A stretch of DNA of 64,000 nucleotides from CAVSRC01 sp963732845 (lineage in GTDB: Bacteria; Pseudomonadota; Alphaproteobacteria; Rhizobiales; Kaistiaceae): the NCBI GenBank assembly GCA_963732845.1, contig CAVTBE010000014.1:1-64000 (forward strand), written 5' to 3'. Shown here one piece after another: positions 15,973-24,611 of this stretch. The notes under the pieces are model-generated. The model made no database searches. It was not told the origin of the DNA and was given only the letters and a program-made list of their open reading frames with translations. The position numbers and the translations under genes are program-made. The number at the start of each line of letters is the position of its first letter. The stretch's first letter is position 1.

Positions 15973-17529
15973 ATGCAAGCGCCAAAGTTCTACATCACGA
16001 CCGCGATTTCCTATCCCAACGGCGCCCCCCACATCGGCCATGCCTATGAGGCGCTGGCGACCGATGCGATCGCCCGCTTAATGCGGCTCGACGGCTACGA
16101 CGTCTATTTCCTGACCGGTACCGACGAGCACGGCATCAAGATGAAGCAGACGGCGGCGCGCGAGGGGCTGGAGCCGCAGGCGCTGGCCGACCGCAACGCC
16201 GCGCTGTTCAAGGAGATGGTCGCCGCGCTCGGCTGTTCCAACGACGATTTCATCCGCACCAGCGAGGCGCGCCACCACCGCTCGTCGGAAGAGATCTGGC
16301 GGCGGATGGAGGCCAATGGCGACATCTACAAGGACAGCTACGCCGGCTGGTACTCGGTGCGCGACGAGGCCTATTACGCCGAATCCGAAACTGAGGTGAA
16401 GGAAGACGGCGTGCGCGTCGGCCCGCAGGGCTCGCCGGTCGAATGGGTGGAGGAGGAGAGCTATTTCTTCCGCCTGTCCGCCTATCAGGACCGGCTGCTC
16501 GCCCATTACGAGGCGCACCCGGAGTTCATCGGACCCGACGAGCGCCGCAACGAGGTGGCCAGCTTCGTCCGCGGCGGGCTGAAGGACCTGTCGGTTTCGC
16601 GCACCACCTTCGACTGGGGCATTCGCGTGCCCGGGAACGACAAGCACGTCATGTATGTCTGGGTGGACGCGCTCACCAACTACATCACCGGCGTCGGCTT
16701 CCCCGACGAGAACGCGCCGCTGTGGCGCTACTGGCCGGCCGATCTGCATGTCATCGGCAAGGACATCGTGCGCTTCCACGCGGTCTACTGGCCGGCCTTC
16801 CTGCTGTCGGCCGGACTGGAAATGCCCAAGCGCGTCTTCGCCCACGGCTTCCTGTTCAATCGTGGGGAGAAGATGTCGAAGTCGGTCGGCAATGTGGTCG
16901 ATCCCTTCGCGCTCATCGCCGCCTATGGCCGCGACCAGTTGCGCTATTTCTTCCTGCGCGAAGTGCCCTTCGGCCAGGACGGCAACTACAGCCACGAGGC
17001 GATCGTCAACCGTATCAATGCCGACCTCGCCAACGACCTTGGCAATCTGGCGCAGCGCTCACTGTCGATGATCGCCAAGAACTGCGGCGGCGTGCTGCCG
17101 GCGGCGGCTTCGCTTGCACCGGAAGACGAGGCAATACTCGCCCAGACCGACGCGCTGCGCGGAATTTGCCGCGAGGCGATGAAGACTCAGCAGATCCATC
17201 AGGTGCTGAACGCGGTGTGGGCGGTGGTCGCCGAGGCTAACCGCTATTTCGCCGCGGCCGCACCCTGGGCGCTGCGCAAGACCGACCCCAAGCGCATGGA
17301 GGCGGTGCTCTACACGACCGCGGAAGTGGTTCGCCAGGTCGCCATCCTGGCCCAGCCGGCCATGCCGGAGGCGGGGGCCAAGCTCCTGGACCTGCTCGGG
17401 GTTCCGCCGGAGGCGCGCAGCTTCGCATCGCTCGGCAGCGCCGGGCGGCTGACGGCAGGTGTGACATTGCCGCCTCCCGCCGCGGTCTTCCCGCGCTATG
17501 TTGAGGGCGAGGACCGACAGGCCGGCTGA
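15973..17529 (+). CDS. metG: methionyl-tRNA synthetase
   Basis: This 518-residue class I synthetase charges tRNA-Met. The HIGH-type motif is in YPNGAPHIGHAYEA and the KMSKS motif in RGEKMSKSVGN (near residues 298-308). It is the short form that lacks a C-terminal dimerisation domain, and the knuckle region (GWYSVRDEAYY) lacks the four zinc cysteines. The start ATG at 15973 gives MQAPKFYITTAISYPNG; an earlier in-frame start adds 18 residues without homology. A CDF transporter gene follows. Confidence 0.96.
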   Translation: MQAPKFYITTAISYPNGAPHIGHAYEALATDAIARLMRLDGYDVYFLTGTDEHGIKMKQTAAREGLEPQALADRNAALFKEMVAALGCSNDDFIRTSEARHHRSSEEIWRRMEANGDIYKDSYAGWYSVRDEAYYAESETEVKEDGVRVGPQGSPVEWVEEESYFFRLSAYQDRLLAHYEAHPEFIGPDERRNEVASFVRGGLKDLSVSRTTFDWGIRVPGNDKHVMYVWVDALTNYITGVGFPDENAPLWRYWPADLHVIGKDIVRFHAVYWPAFLLSAGLEMPKRVFAHGFLFNRGEKMSKSVGNVVDPFALIAAYGRDQLRYFFLREVPFGQDGNYSHEAIVNRINADLANDLGNLAQRSLSMIAKNCGGVLPAAASLAPEDEAILAQTDALRGICREAMKTQQIHQVLNAVWAVVAEANRYFAAAAPWALRKTDPKRMEAVLYTTAEVVRQVAILAQPAMPEAGAKLLDLLGVPPEARSFASLGSAGRLTAGVTLPPPAAVFPRYVEGEDRQAG

Positions 17530-17552
17530 GGCCGACCGGAACGGAGCCGCAT

Positions 17553-18509
17553 ATGGGGCACGACGACAGCCATAGCCACGCCGACAGCCATGGGGGGCAT
17601 GGCCACAGCCACGGCGACAACGAACGCCGCCTGTTCTGGGCGGCGGTCGTCACCGGCGGCTTCATGGTGGTCGAGGCGGCCGGCGGCCTCGTTGCGGGTT
17701 CGCTGGCGCTGCTCGCCGATGCCGGCCACATGCTCACCGATTTCGCCGGGCTGTTTCTCGCCTGGCTTGCCTTCCGCTTTTCCCGCTGGCCGGCCGACCA
17801 CAAGCGCACCTACGGCTTCGAACGGCTGCAGGTGCTGGTCGCCTTCGGCAACGGCATCGTGCTGTTCATCATCGCCGGCGGCATCGTCGTCGAGGCGGCG
17901 CGGCGCCTGATGGCGCCGGAGCCGGTGCTCGGCGGCACCATGCTCGTCATCGCCATCGTCGGCCTTCTGGTCAATCTCGGCATGTTCGCCCTGTTGCACG
18001 GCGGCGACCGCGAGAACCTCAACATGCGCGGCGCCCTGATCCATGTGATGGGCGACCTGCTCGGCTCGGTCGGCGCCATCGCCGCGGCGTTCGTCATCAT
18101 GACGACCGGCTGGACGCCCGCCGACCCGCTGATCTCGGTGCTGGTCGCCGTCATCATCCTGCGAAGCGCCTGGCACGTGGTCCGCGACTCCGCCAACATC
18201 CTGCTCGAAGGCGCGCCATCCGGCCTGTCGGTGGCCGCCGTGCAGCGCGATCTGCAGGAGGCGATCGCCGACGTCGAGGACGTCCATCATGTTCATGCCT
18301 GGTCGATCACCGAGGAGCGCCCGATGGTGACGCTGCACGCCCGCATCTGCGAAACCGCCGACGTCGATCGCACGGTCGTCGCCATCAAGACTCGGCTGAA
18401 GACCCGCTTCGGCATCGACCATGCCACGGTCGAGATCGAGCGCGCCGACTGCGCCGATCGTCACGTCGCACCCATGCCCGAGCCGCAACGCCACGCCCAC
18501 GGTCACTAG
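17553..18509 (+). CDS. cation diffusion facilitator (CDF) metal exporter, CzcD/ZitB-like
   Basis: This 318-residue inner-membrane antiporter has six predicted membrane segments and probably exports Zn2+ or a similar divalent ion. The transport-site HxxxD pairs are in LLADAGHMLTDFAG (segment 2) and LIHVMGDLLGS (segment 5). The N-terminus is strikingly His/Asp rich (HSHADSHGGHGHSHGDN) and a short HAHGH tail ends the protein; such histidines bind zinc in relatives. ACGGAG precedes the start. No metal-responsive regulator is adjacent. Confidence 0.93.
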   Translation: MGHDDSHSHADSHGGHGHSHGDNERRLFWAAVVTGGFMVVEAAGGLVAGSLALLADAGHMLTDFAGLFLAWLAFRFSRWPADHKRTYGFERLQVLVAFGNGIVLFIIAGGIVVEAARRLMAPEPVLGGTMLVIAIVGLLVNLGMFALLHGGDRENLNMRGALIHVMGDLLGSVGAIAAAFVIMTTGWTPADPLISVLVAVIILRSAWHVVRDSANILLEGAPSGLSVAAVQRDLQEAIADVEDVHHVHAWSITEERPMVTLHARICETADVDRTVVAIKTRLKTRFGIDHATVEIERADCADRHVAPMPEPQRHAHGH

Positions 18510-18514
18510 TCCGC

Positions 18515-19294
18515 ATGCTCGTTGACAGCCACTGCCATCTCGATTTTCCCGATTTCGACGAGGACCGCGACGCGGTGGTCGAGCGCGCCCACGTGGCCGG
18601 CGTCGACACCATGGTCACCATCTCGACGCGGGTGACGAAGTTCGCCGGCCTCAAGGCGATCACCGAGCGCTACGCGCGCATCTATTGCTCGATCGGCACC
18701 CATCCGCACAATGCCGCCGACGAGCCTGACGTGACTGCCGACGATCTGGCGCGCATCGCCGACGACCCGGCGGTGGTCGCTATCGGCGAGGCCGGGCTCG
18801 ACTACCACTACGACAATTCGCCCCGCGAAGCGCAGCGCCAGGGCTTCCTGCGCCACATCGCAGCGGCGCGGATGACGCAGCTTCCGCTGGTCATCCATGC
18901 CCGCGAGGCCGATGCCGACGTCGCCGAAATCCTCACCGAGGAAATGGGGAAGGGGGCCTTCCCCGCCATTCTCCACTGCTTCTCGTCCGGCCGCGACCTG
19001 GCGCTGACCGGCGTCGCGCTGGGCCTACACGTCTCCTTCTCCGGTATTCTCACCTTCAAGCGCTCCGAGGACCTCCGCGCGATTGCGGCGGAAATCCCCC
19101 TCGACCGCCTGCTCGTCGAGACCGACGCGCCCTATCTGGCGCCGCCGCCGCACCGCGGGAGGCGCAACGAGCCAAGCTATGTCGTTGAAACCGCAAAGGT
19201 TTTGGCCGCCGCCAAGGGCATCAGCTACGCCGCATTGGCGGCCGCGACCAGCGACAATTTCTTCAAGCTTTTCAACAAGGTAGCGCGGCCGTGA
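18515..19294 (+). CDS. TatD-family metal-dependent hydrolase (YcfH-like)
   Basis: This 259-residue TIM-barrel hydrolase shows the metal-site motifs in order: DSHCHLD at the N-terminus, GEAGLDYHYD, VIHARE, and LLVETDAPYLAPPPHRG near the C-terminus. Relatives have 3'-5' exonuclease or DNase activity; the biological role of the YcfH branch next to tmk-holB-metG is not settled. The stop overlaps the GTG start of the next gene. Confidence 0.92.
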   Translation: MLVDSHCHLDFPDFDEDRDAVVERAHVAGVDTMVTISTRVTKFAGLKAITERYARIYCSIGTHPHNAADEPDVTADDLARIADDPAVVAIGEAGLDYHYDNSPREAQRQGFLRHIAAARMTQLPLVIHAREADADVAEILTEEMGKGAFPAILHCFSSGRDLALTGVALGLHVSFSGILTFKRSEDLRAIAAEIPLDRLLVETDAPYLAPPPHRGRRNEPSYVVETAKVLAAAKGISYAALAAATSDNFFKLFNKVARP

Positions 19295-20103
19295 GCGCGC
19301 GGCTCAAGGCGACCATCCTGGGCTGCGGCTCGTCGCCGGGGGTGCCGCGCATCGGCAACGACTGGGGCGCCTGCGATCCGGACGAGCCGCGCAACCGCCG
19401 GACCCGCTGTTCGCTGCTGCTGGAGCGCTTCGACGGCGGCGAAACGCCGACGCGCGTGCTGGTCGACACCGGGCCGGACATGCGCGCCCAGCTGCTCGCC
19501 GCCGATGTCAGCTTCATCGACGCGGTGATCTATACGCACGCCCACGCCGACCACACCCACGGCATCGACGATCTCAGAGCCTTCGCGCAAAACACCCGCC
19601 AGCTCGTCTCGACCTATGCCGACGAGAAGACCCAGGCGCATCTCGAGCGCGCCTTCGGCTACTGCTTCACGCGGCCGCCCGGCAGCGGCTATCCGCCGAT
19701 CCTCCGGCACACGCCGATGCCGGCGGAAGCGCCGGTGACCATCGCCGGGGCCGGCGGACCGCTGATCGTGACGCCGTTCCGCCAGATCCACGGCGACATC
19801 GAGACCATGGGCCTGCGCATCGGCGGCCTGGCGTATTCGCCCGATATCAGTGACGTGCCGGAGGCGTCGCTGCCGTATCTCGCCGACCTCGACGTGTGGA
19901 TCGTCGATGCGCTGCGCTACAGGCCGCATCCGAGCCACTTCAGCCTCAGCCAATCGGTCGACTGGAGCAAACGGCTTGGCGTCCGCCGCGCCGTGTTCAC
20001 CCACATGCACATCGACCTCGACTACGCCACGCTGAGGCGCGAGCTGCCGGAGGGCTGCGAGCCAGCCTATGACGGCATGGTGATCGAGCTGCCGCTCGAC
20101 TGA
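19291..20103 (+). CDS. metallo-beta-lactamase-fold hydrolase, PhnP-like
   Basis: This 270-residue protein begins at a GTG overlapping the tatD-like stop (GTGA). It contains the HxHxDH metal motif in YTHAHADHTHGIDDL (near residues 80-95) and further metal ligands in FRQIHGDI and THMHIDLD. The GCGSSPGVPRIGNDWGACDP start is typical of PhnP-type phosphodiesterases, which hydrolyse cyclic phosphate esters. No phn genes are nearby, so a role in phosphonate use is not implied; in Rhizobiales this gene commonly follows metG and tatD. Confidence 0.9.
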   Translation: MSARLKATILGCGSSPGVPRIGNDWGACDPDEPRNRRTRCSLLLERFDGGETPTRVLVDTGPDMRAQLLAADVSFIDAVIYTHAHADHTHGIDDLRAFAQNTRQLVSTYADEKTQAHLERAFGYCFTRPPGSGYPPILRHTPMPAEAPVTIAGAGGPLIVTPFRQIHGDIETMGLRIGGLAYSPDISDVPEASLPYLADLDVWIVDALRYRPHPSHFSLSQSVDWSKRLGVRRAVFTHMHIDLDYATLRRELPEGCEPAYDGMVIELPLD

Positions 20104-20238
20104 GGCGCCGAACGAAGCCCTGCGGAGGCCGCACAGGCCCGCCGATGATGCGCGACGGGCTCAGGCGCCGGGGAGCGATGGATGGACGTCCAGGGACCGA
20201 GGCCCGACGCGTCCCAATCCACCTACACAAAAATATTC

Positions 20239-20254
20239 CATAATATATCTTATG
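20239..20254. repeat. AT-rich imperfect palindrome
   Basis: CATAATATATCTTATG matches its own complement at 14 of 16 positions. It stands out in an AT-rich patch (20229-20270) within GC-rich DNA. It could be a regulator-binding site or part of a promoter; no neighbour makes a specific regulator likely. Confidence 0.3.
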
Positions 20255-20378
20255 CGACTTTCATATGAGCTAAGGGTTGGCGCCCATTCTGCGCGACCAC
20301 TCAGCACCGCCGGCTTCTCCAGGTGGTCGCCCTGGCGCATTACTTCCCTCGCTGCGACATCGATGGGCTCCTGAGAGC

Positions 20379-20994
20379 CTATGCGCCTGAGTTTCCGAAG
20401 CGAGCACGCATCCAGCTCGTGATTTCTGCCGCGAAGCGCGGAGCGTCGGATACGTCCGCGCTTTCACACGTGTCCGTGGCCGCCGCAATTTCTGCCGGAT
20501 CGTGCACGACCAGAAACGTCGTCGGCGAGTCGTTGTTTGCCATGGCGAGCATCGAGCTGGCCTCCCCGACGAACAGCAGCCCGACCATCGAGACACCAAC
20601 GGCGGTCGCGGTGTCCGGGATTGCCGTGCGCGGACCGTGCCCGGCTGCTATCTGCTCCCAATCCGGCGGCGCTTCGCCGGGCAGCGCCGGACGCCACCAC
20701 TCGAAACGGAAGAAACAGGTTGTCGACAGAAGCGGCCCCAGCGTTGCTACCGGCCGGCTCCCAGCCGACGGGCCAGTCCGGCGGCAAATGCCGCGGCTCG
20801 ATGCCGAAGACCTCGAATTTGAACACGACGTCACAGGAATCCATGGACAATATCAGGCGCGATCCTGCATCAAGCAGCAAGTAGTCCGGTTCGGCTCGCC
20901 CGCTGGCATCGCGGAACACTGCCGGAGGACCACTGAGGCCGGTCAACAGGCGGAACTGTTCTTCGTCGAGCAGAAGCGCCGCTGTCTTCACCAT
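20379..20994 (-). pseudogene. uncharacterised gene broken by a one-base frameshift
   Basis: Two minus-strand frames join into one protein of about 204 residues. The first begins MVKTAALLLDEEQFRLLTGL and runs to about 20700; the second continues from FEWWRPALPGEAPPDWEQIA to FGNSGA. The combined span is 616 bases, one more than a multiple of three, so a single inserted base in the CTGTTTCTTCCG region (near 20700-20715) explains the break. No known domain was recognised; the protein looks soluble. It may be a true pseudogene or a sequence error. Confidence 0.6.
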
Positions 20995-21131
20995 GGGATG
21001 CTTCCGGGTTCGTGTCGCCGCGCGGCCAGCGGTATCGCGCGGAAGCGTTTCGCGCTAGGTCTTCGGCCAATCGTTAACGTCGTCGCGCGGCCCGCCGAAT
21101 TGACGACCGTAGCATCTTCCGGAGCCCTGCC

Positions 21132-21941
21132 ATGACACCTTCACGCGATATCTCCCGGCTGATCGAGATCATGGCGGCGCTGCGCGACAAGGAGACCGGG
21201 TGCCCCTGGGACGTCGAGCAGACCTTCGCGACCATCGCGCCCTACACGATCGAAGAAGCCTATGAGGTCGCCGACGCCATCGCTCGCGACGACATGGCCG
21301 ACCTCTGCGAGGAACTGGGCGACCTCCTCCTGCAGCCGGTCTATCACGCCCAGATGGCCGCCGAGGCCGGCCTGTTCACCTTTGGCGACGTGGTCGAGGC
21401 CGTCACCACCAAGATGATCCGGCGCCATCCCCACGTCTTCGGCGATGCCGATGCCCGCGCCGCCGGCGCCGCCAAGGGCTTCTGGGAGAAGGAAAAGGCC
21501 AAGGAAAAGGCTGCCAGGGCTGCCGAGGGTCGTGATGTGGCCAAGGGGCTCTTCGACGGCATTGCCGCTGGCCTGCCGGCGCTAGTGCAGGCGCACAAGC
21601 TCCAGGCGAAAGCCTCCACCGTCGGTTTCGACTGGAACGATGCCCGCCTGGTGCTGGCCAAGCTCAAGGAGGAAATCGGCGAGATCGAGGCCGAGCTCGA
21701 CCGGCAGGAGACCGACAGAGAGGCCACGGCCGGCGAAATCGGCGACCTACTCTTCGCCGTGGTCAACCTGGCGCGCCACCTGAAGGTCGATGCCGATCAG
21801 GCGCTGCGCGGCACCAATATCAAGTTCCAGCGCCGGTTCGCCGCCATCGAAGCGGCTCTGGCGGCCGAAGGCCGGGCGCCGGCGGAGGCCAGCCTCGACG
21901 AGATGGAGGCGCTCTGGCAGCGCGCCAAGGAGACGGAATAG
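21132..21941 (+). CDS. mazG: nucleoside triphosphate pyrophosphohydrolase MazG
   Basis: This 269-residue cytosolic enzyme hydrolyses (d)NTPs to monophosphates and pyrophosphate. It has two MazG domains. The first contains CPWDVEQTFATIAPYTIEEA and ELGDLLLQPVYHAQ, with the EExxE-type magnesium ligands; the second lies near residues 170-240 (EEIGEIEAEL, EIGDLLFAVVNLARHL). It converges on hflX, the usual Rhizobiales order. Confidence 0.94.
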   Translation: MTPSRDISRLIEIMAALRDKETGCPWDVEQTFATIAPYTIEEAYEVADAIARDDMADLCEELGDLLLQPVYHAQMAAEAGLFTFGDVVEAVTTKMIRRHPHVFGDADARAAGAAKGFWEKEKAKEKAARAAEGRDVAKGLFDGIAAGLPALVQAHKLQAKASTVGFDWNDARLVLAKLKEEIGEIEAELDRQETDREATAGEIGDLLFAVVNLARHLKVDADQALRGTNIKFQRRFAAIEAALAAEGRAPAEASLDEMEALWQRAKETE

Positions 21942-21963
21942 GCCCCCTGTTTCCGGTCCCGTC

Positions 21964-23325
21964 CTACGGCGTCACCCGTGCCGCCGGAAAGGCGCTGTCG
22001 AAGGCCGCCTGCCGTTCCGGCGCCACTCGCACATGGGCGGTGGTCGAGCCGTCCGGATTGTCGGTGCGATCGAGCACCTCGCCGACCTCGTAGAGCCGGT
22101 GAAGCTGGCCGAGCGCGGCGCCTTCCAGCCTGACCTCGTAGGTGCGGCCGGTGGCGGCGACCTTCTCCTCGATCAGATTGAGGAGGTCTGGCAGCCCTTC
22201 CCCGGTCAGCGCCGAAACCGCCACCACTACCGGTCCGCCGCCGGCAACCGCCGGAATCACCCGTGGCGGCCGCTGCGCCGGCGGCATCAGGTCGAGCTTG
22301 TTCCACACTTCGATGATGCGCTCGGGCGCCTTGGCGTCGACGCCCAGTTCGGCGAGCACGGCGGCGACGTCGCGCGCCTGCGCCTCGCTGTCCGGTCCGG
22401 CGATGTCGCGGACATGCAGGATGATGTCGGCCTCGGAGACCTCCTCCAGCGTGCCACGGAAGGCGGCGACCAGCGTCGTCGGCAGGTTGGCGACGAAACC
22501 GACCGTGTCGGAGAGGATTGCCACGGCCCCGTGCGGCAGCGTCACGCGGCGCAGCGTCGGGTCGAGCGTGGCGAACAGTTGTGCATCGGCGAAGACATGA
22601 TCAGAGGTCAGCGCGTTGAACAGCGTCGATTTGCCGGCATTGGTGTAGCCGACCAGCGCGACCGAGGCCTGGCTGCCCTTCCGGCGCGTCTTGCGCTGCT
22701 GGCGGCGGCGCGTGACGACATCCTCGAGGTCGCGCTCGATACGTGCGATGCGCTCCTCGATCATGCGCCGGTCAGCCTCGATCTGCGTCTCGCCCGGACC
22801 GCCGAGGAAGCCGAAGCCGCCGCGCTGGCGTTCGAGATGGGTCCAGGAGCGCACCAGTCGGCTCTTCTGGTAGGTGAGATGCGCCAGCTCCACCTGCAGC
22901 GTGCCTTCGCGCGTCTGTGCCCGCTCACCGAAGATTTCCAGGATCAGGCCGGTGCGATCGATAACCTTGATCTTCCAGGCGCGTTCGAGATTGCGCTGTT
23001 GCACCGGCGACAGCACGCCGTCGACGACGACCAGCGCGATCGCCTCGGCCGCCACGCGGGTGCCAATCTCCTCCACCTTGCCTGAGCCGAAGAGCGTCGC
23101 CGGCCGCCGATTGGCGAGCGGCACCGCGATGCCGGCCACGACGTCGAGGTCGATCGCCCTGGCCAGGCCGACCGCCTCCTCTACCCGGGCCTCGCGGTCG
23201 CGCTCCGCCGCTGCGGGACGTCCCTTGAGGACGGGCACCAGCACCAGGGCGCGCGCAACGTCGACCGCGGGCGCCGCAGCACCTTCGGCATCCGCTGCCG
23301 CGGCGTCGTGCGGAGTGTTGCTCAA
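21964..23325 (-). CDS. hflX: GTPase HflX
   Basis: This 453-residue ribosome-associated GTPase splits stalled ribosomes under stress in characterised bacteria. The N-terminal HflX domain is followed by a coiled linker (LERQRGGFGFLGGPGETQIE) and a G domain with P-loop GYTNAGKSTLFN, switch DTVGFVANLP and the NKLD specificity motif. Its start overlaps the hfq stop by four bases, so the two are co-transcribed, as is widely conserved. Confidence 0.95.
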   Translation of the reverse strand: MSNTPHDAAAADAEGAAAPAVDVARALVLVPVLKGRPAAAERDREARVEEAVGLARAIDLDVVAGIAVPLANRRPATLFGSGKVEEIGTRVAAEAIALVVVDGVLSPVQQRNLERAWKIKVIDRTGLILEIFGERAQTREGTLQVELAHLTYQKSRLVRSWTHLERQRGGFGFLGGPGETQIEADRRMIEERIARIERDLEDVVTRRRQQRKTRRKGSQASVALVGYTNAGKSTLFNALTSDHVFADAQLFATLDPTLRRVTLPHGAVAILSDTVGFVANLPTTLVAAFRGTLEEVSEADIILHVRDIAGPDSEAQARDVAAVLAELGVDAKAPERIIEVWNKLDLMPPAQRPPRVIPAVAGGGPVVVAVSALTGEGLPDLLNLIEEKVAATGRTYEVRLEGAALGQLHRLYEVGEVLDRTDNPDGSTTAHVRVAPERQAAFDSAFPAARVTP

Positions 23326-23582
23326 TCCGTCTCCCGGCCGAGGCTGCCATCCTCGCCCGGCTCGAAGAGCTGCAGTGGCGCGCCTGGCATCACCGTCGAG
23401 ATGGCATGCTTGTAGACGAGCTGAGAATGCCCATCACGGCGCAACAACACACAGAAATTGTCGAACCAGGTGACGATTCCCTGCAACTTCACCCCGTTGA
23501 CCAAGAAAATCGTCAGTGGCGTCTTGTTCTTCCGAACGTAGTTGAGAAACGTGTCCTGCAGGTTTTGTGCGCGTTCAGCCAT
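23322..23582 (-). CDS. hfq: RNA chaperone Hfq
   Basis: This 86-residue Sm-like protein forms a hexamer that pairs small RNAs with mRNAs. The Sm1 region contains QDTFLNYVRKNKTPLTIFLV and KLQGIVTWFDNFCVLLRRDG, and the Sm2 motif is YKHAIST. A short acidic tail (FEPGEDGSLGRETD) follows. The gene overlaps hflX downstream; about 140 bp separate it from dat, which probably holds its promoter. Confidence 0.97.
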   Translation of the reverse strand: MAERAQNLQDTFLNYVRKNKTPLTIFLVNGVKLQGIVTWFDNFCVLLRRDGHSQLVYKHAISTVMPGAPLQLFEPGEDGSLGRETD

Positions 23583-23723
23583 ATCACTCGCTCTCGCGTT
23601 CTTGCGGCTTTCGAAATGAGTCGCGTTTTGTTGGGTCCTTGACCGAAGGTTATCCTTGCAGTTTGCCGGGTGTTGCGCCAGTCGTCACGTGTGAAATTGC
23701 CCCAGGCAATCCATCCGTCGGCG

Positions 23724-24602
23724 TCAGGCTCCGCTTGCCCATAGCGACGAGACTGCGGCACGCTGCCAAAACAGATGCCTCAGCCAACTCGCCACCGGCC
23801 CCGGCCGGCCATTACCAATTACCACGCCATCGATGCGAACGACCGCTGTCACTTTAGACGAGGCTGAAGTGAGGAAGGCCTCGCTGGCAGACAACGCTTC
23901 GGATACGGAAAAGGTCCGCTCCTCCACACGGAACGCCGCGTCCTGCGCCACGTCGAGGACCCCGGTGCGGGTCACGCCGCGCAGAATTCCGGCCTCCGCC
24001 GATCGCGTTACGATTGTTCTGTCGGCTATTACAATCCAGGCGTTTGTTGACGATCCTTCGGTGACGAAGCCCTCGGCGTCGACAAACCAGGCCTCGAAAG
24101 CCCCGGATTCCCTTGCTTTCTGCTTGGCGAGCACATTGGGCAGCAGGCTCGTCGTCTTGATGTCGACCCGCGCCCAGCGATTTTCGGGGACGGTGATGAC
24201 CGAAACCCCCTCCTCCGCCCTCTGCTCCATCGCCGCGCTATCGACGCCATGCGCGGTCACAACGATGGCCGGCGCCACGTCGCCGGACGGAAAGGCGTGG
24301 TTGCGGGGGGCGACGCCGCGGCTGACCTGAAGATAGACAAGGCCGTCGCGCACGCGATTGCGGCGCACCACCTCGCGCATCACCACCGCCAGTGCTGCCG
24401 GCTTCAGCGGCCAGCCGATGCCGAGTTCGCTTAGCGAACGTTTGAGCCGCGCCGTGTGCCGCGCTTCGTCGATCAGCCGGCCGCCGCGCACCTCGCAGAC
24501 CTCGTAAACGGCGTCGGCGAACTGATAGCCCCGATCCTCGATGTGAACAGCGGCGCGGGCGTGGGGGACGTAGCGGCCGTTGACATAGGCGATGCGCGAC
24601 AT
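23724..24602 (-). CDS. dat: D-amino-acid transaminase (class IV aminotransferase)
   Basis: This 292-residue PLP enzyme interconverts D-alanine/2-oxoglutarate and pyruvate/D-glutamate in characterised relatives. The PLP lysine is in DIKTTSLLPNVLAKQKA, and the phosphate-binding region in EGSSTNAW. The N-terminus (MSRIAYVNGRYVPH) is typical of the Rhizobiales branch found between hfq and trkH. The C-terminal tail after GNGRPGPVA is longer and less conserved than usual. It could supply D-Glu or D-Ala for the cell wall. Confidence 0.88.
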   Translation of the reverse strand: MSRIAYVNGRYVPHARAAVHIEDRGYQFADAVYEVCEVRGGRLIDEARHTARLKRSLSELGIGWPLKPAALAVVMREVVRRNRVRDGLVYLQVSRGVAPRNHAFPSGDVAPAIVVTAHGVDSAAMEQRAEEGVSVITVPENRWARVDIKTTSLLPNVLAKQKARESGAFEAWFVDAEGFVTEGSSTNAWIVIADRTIVTRSAEAGILRGVTRTGVLDVAQDAAFRVEERTFSVSEALSASEAFLTSASSKVTAVVRIDGVVIGNGRPGPVASWLRHLFWQRAAVSSLWASGA

Positions 24603-24611
24603 GAGCCTTTC

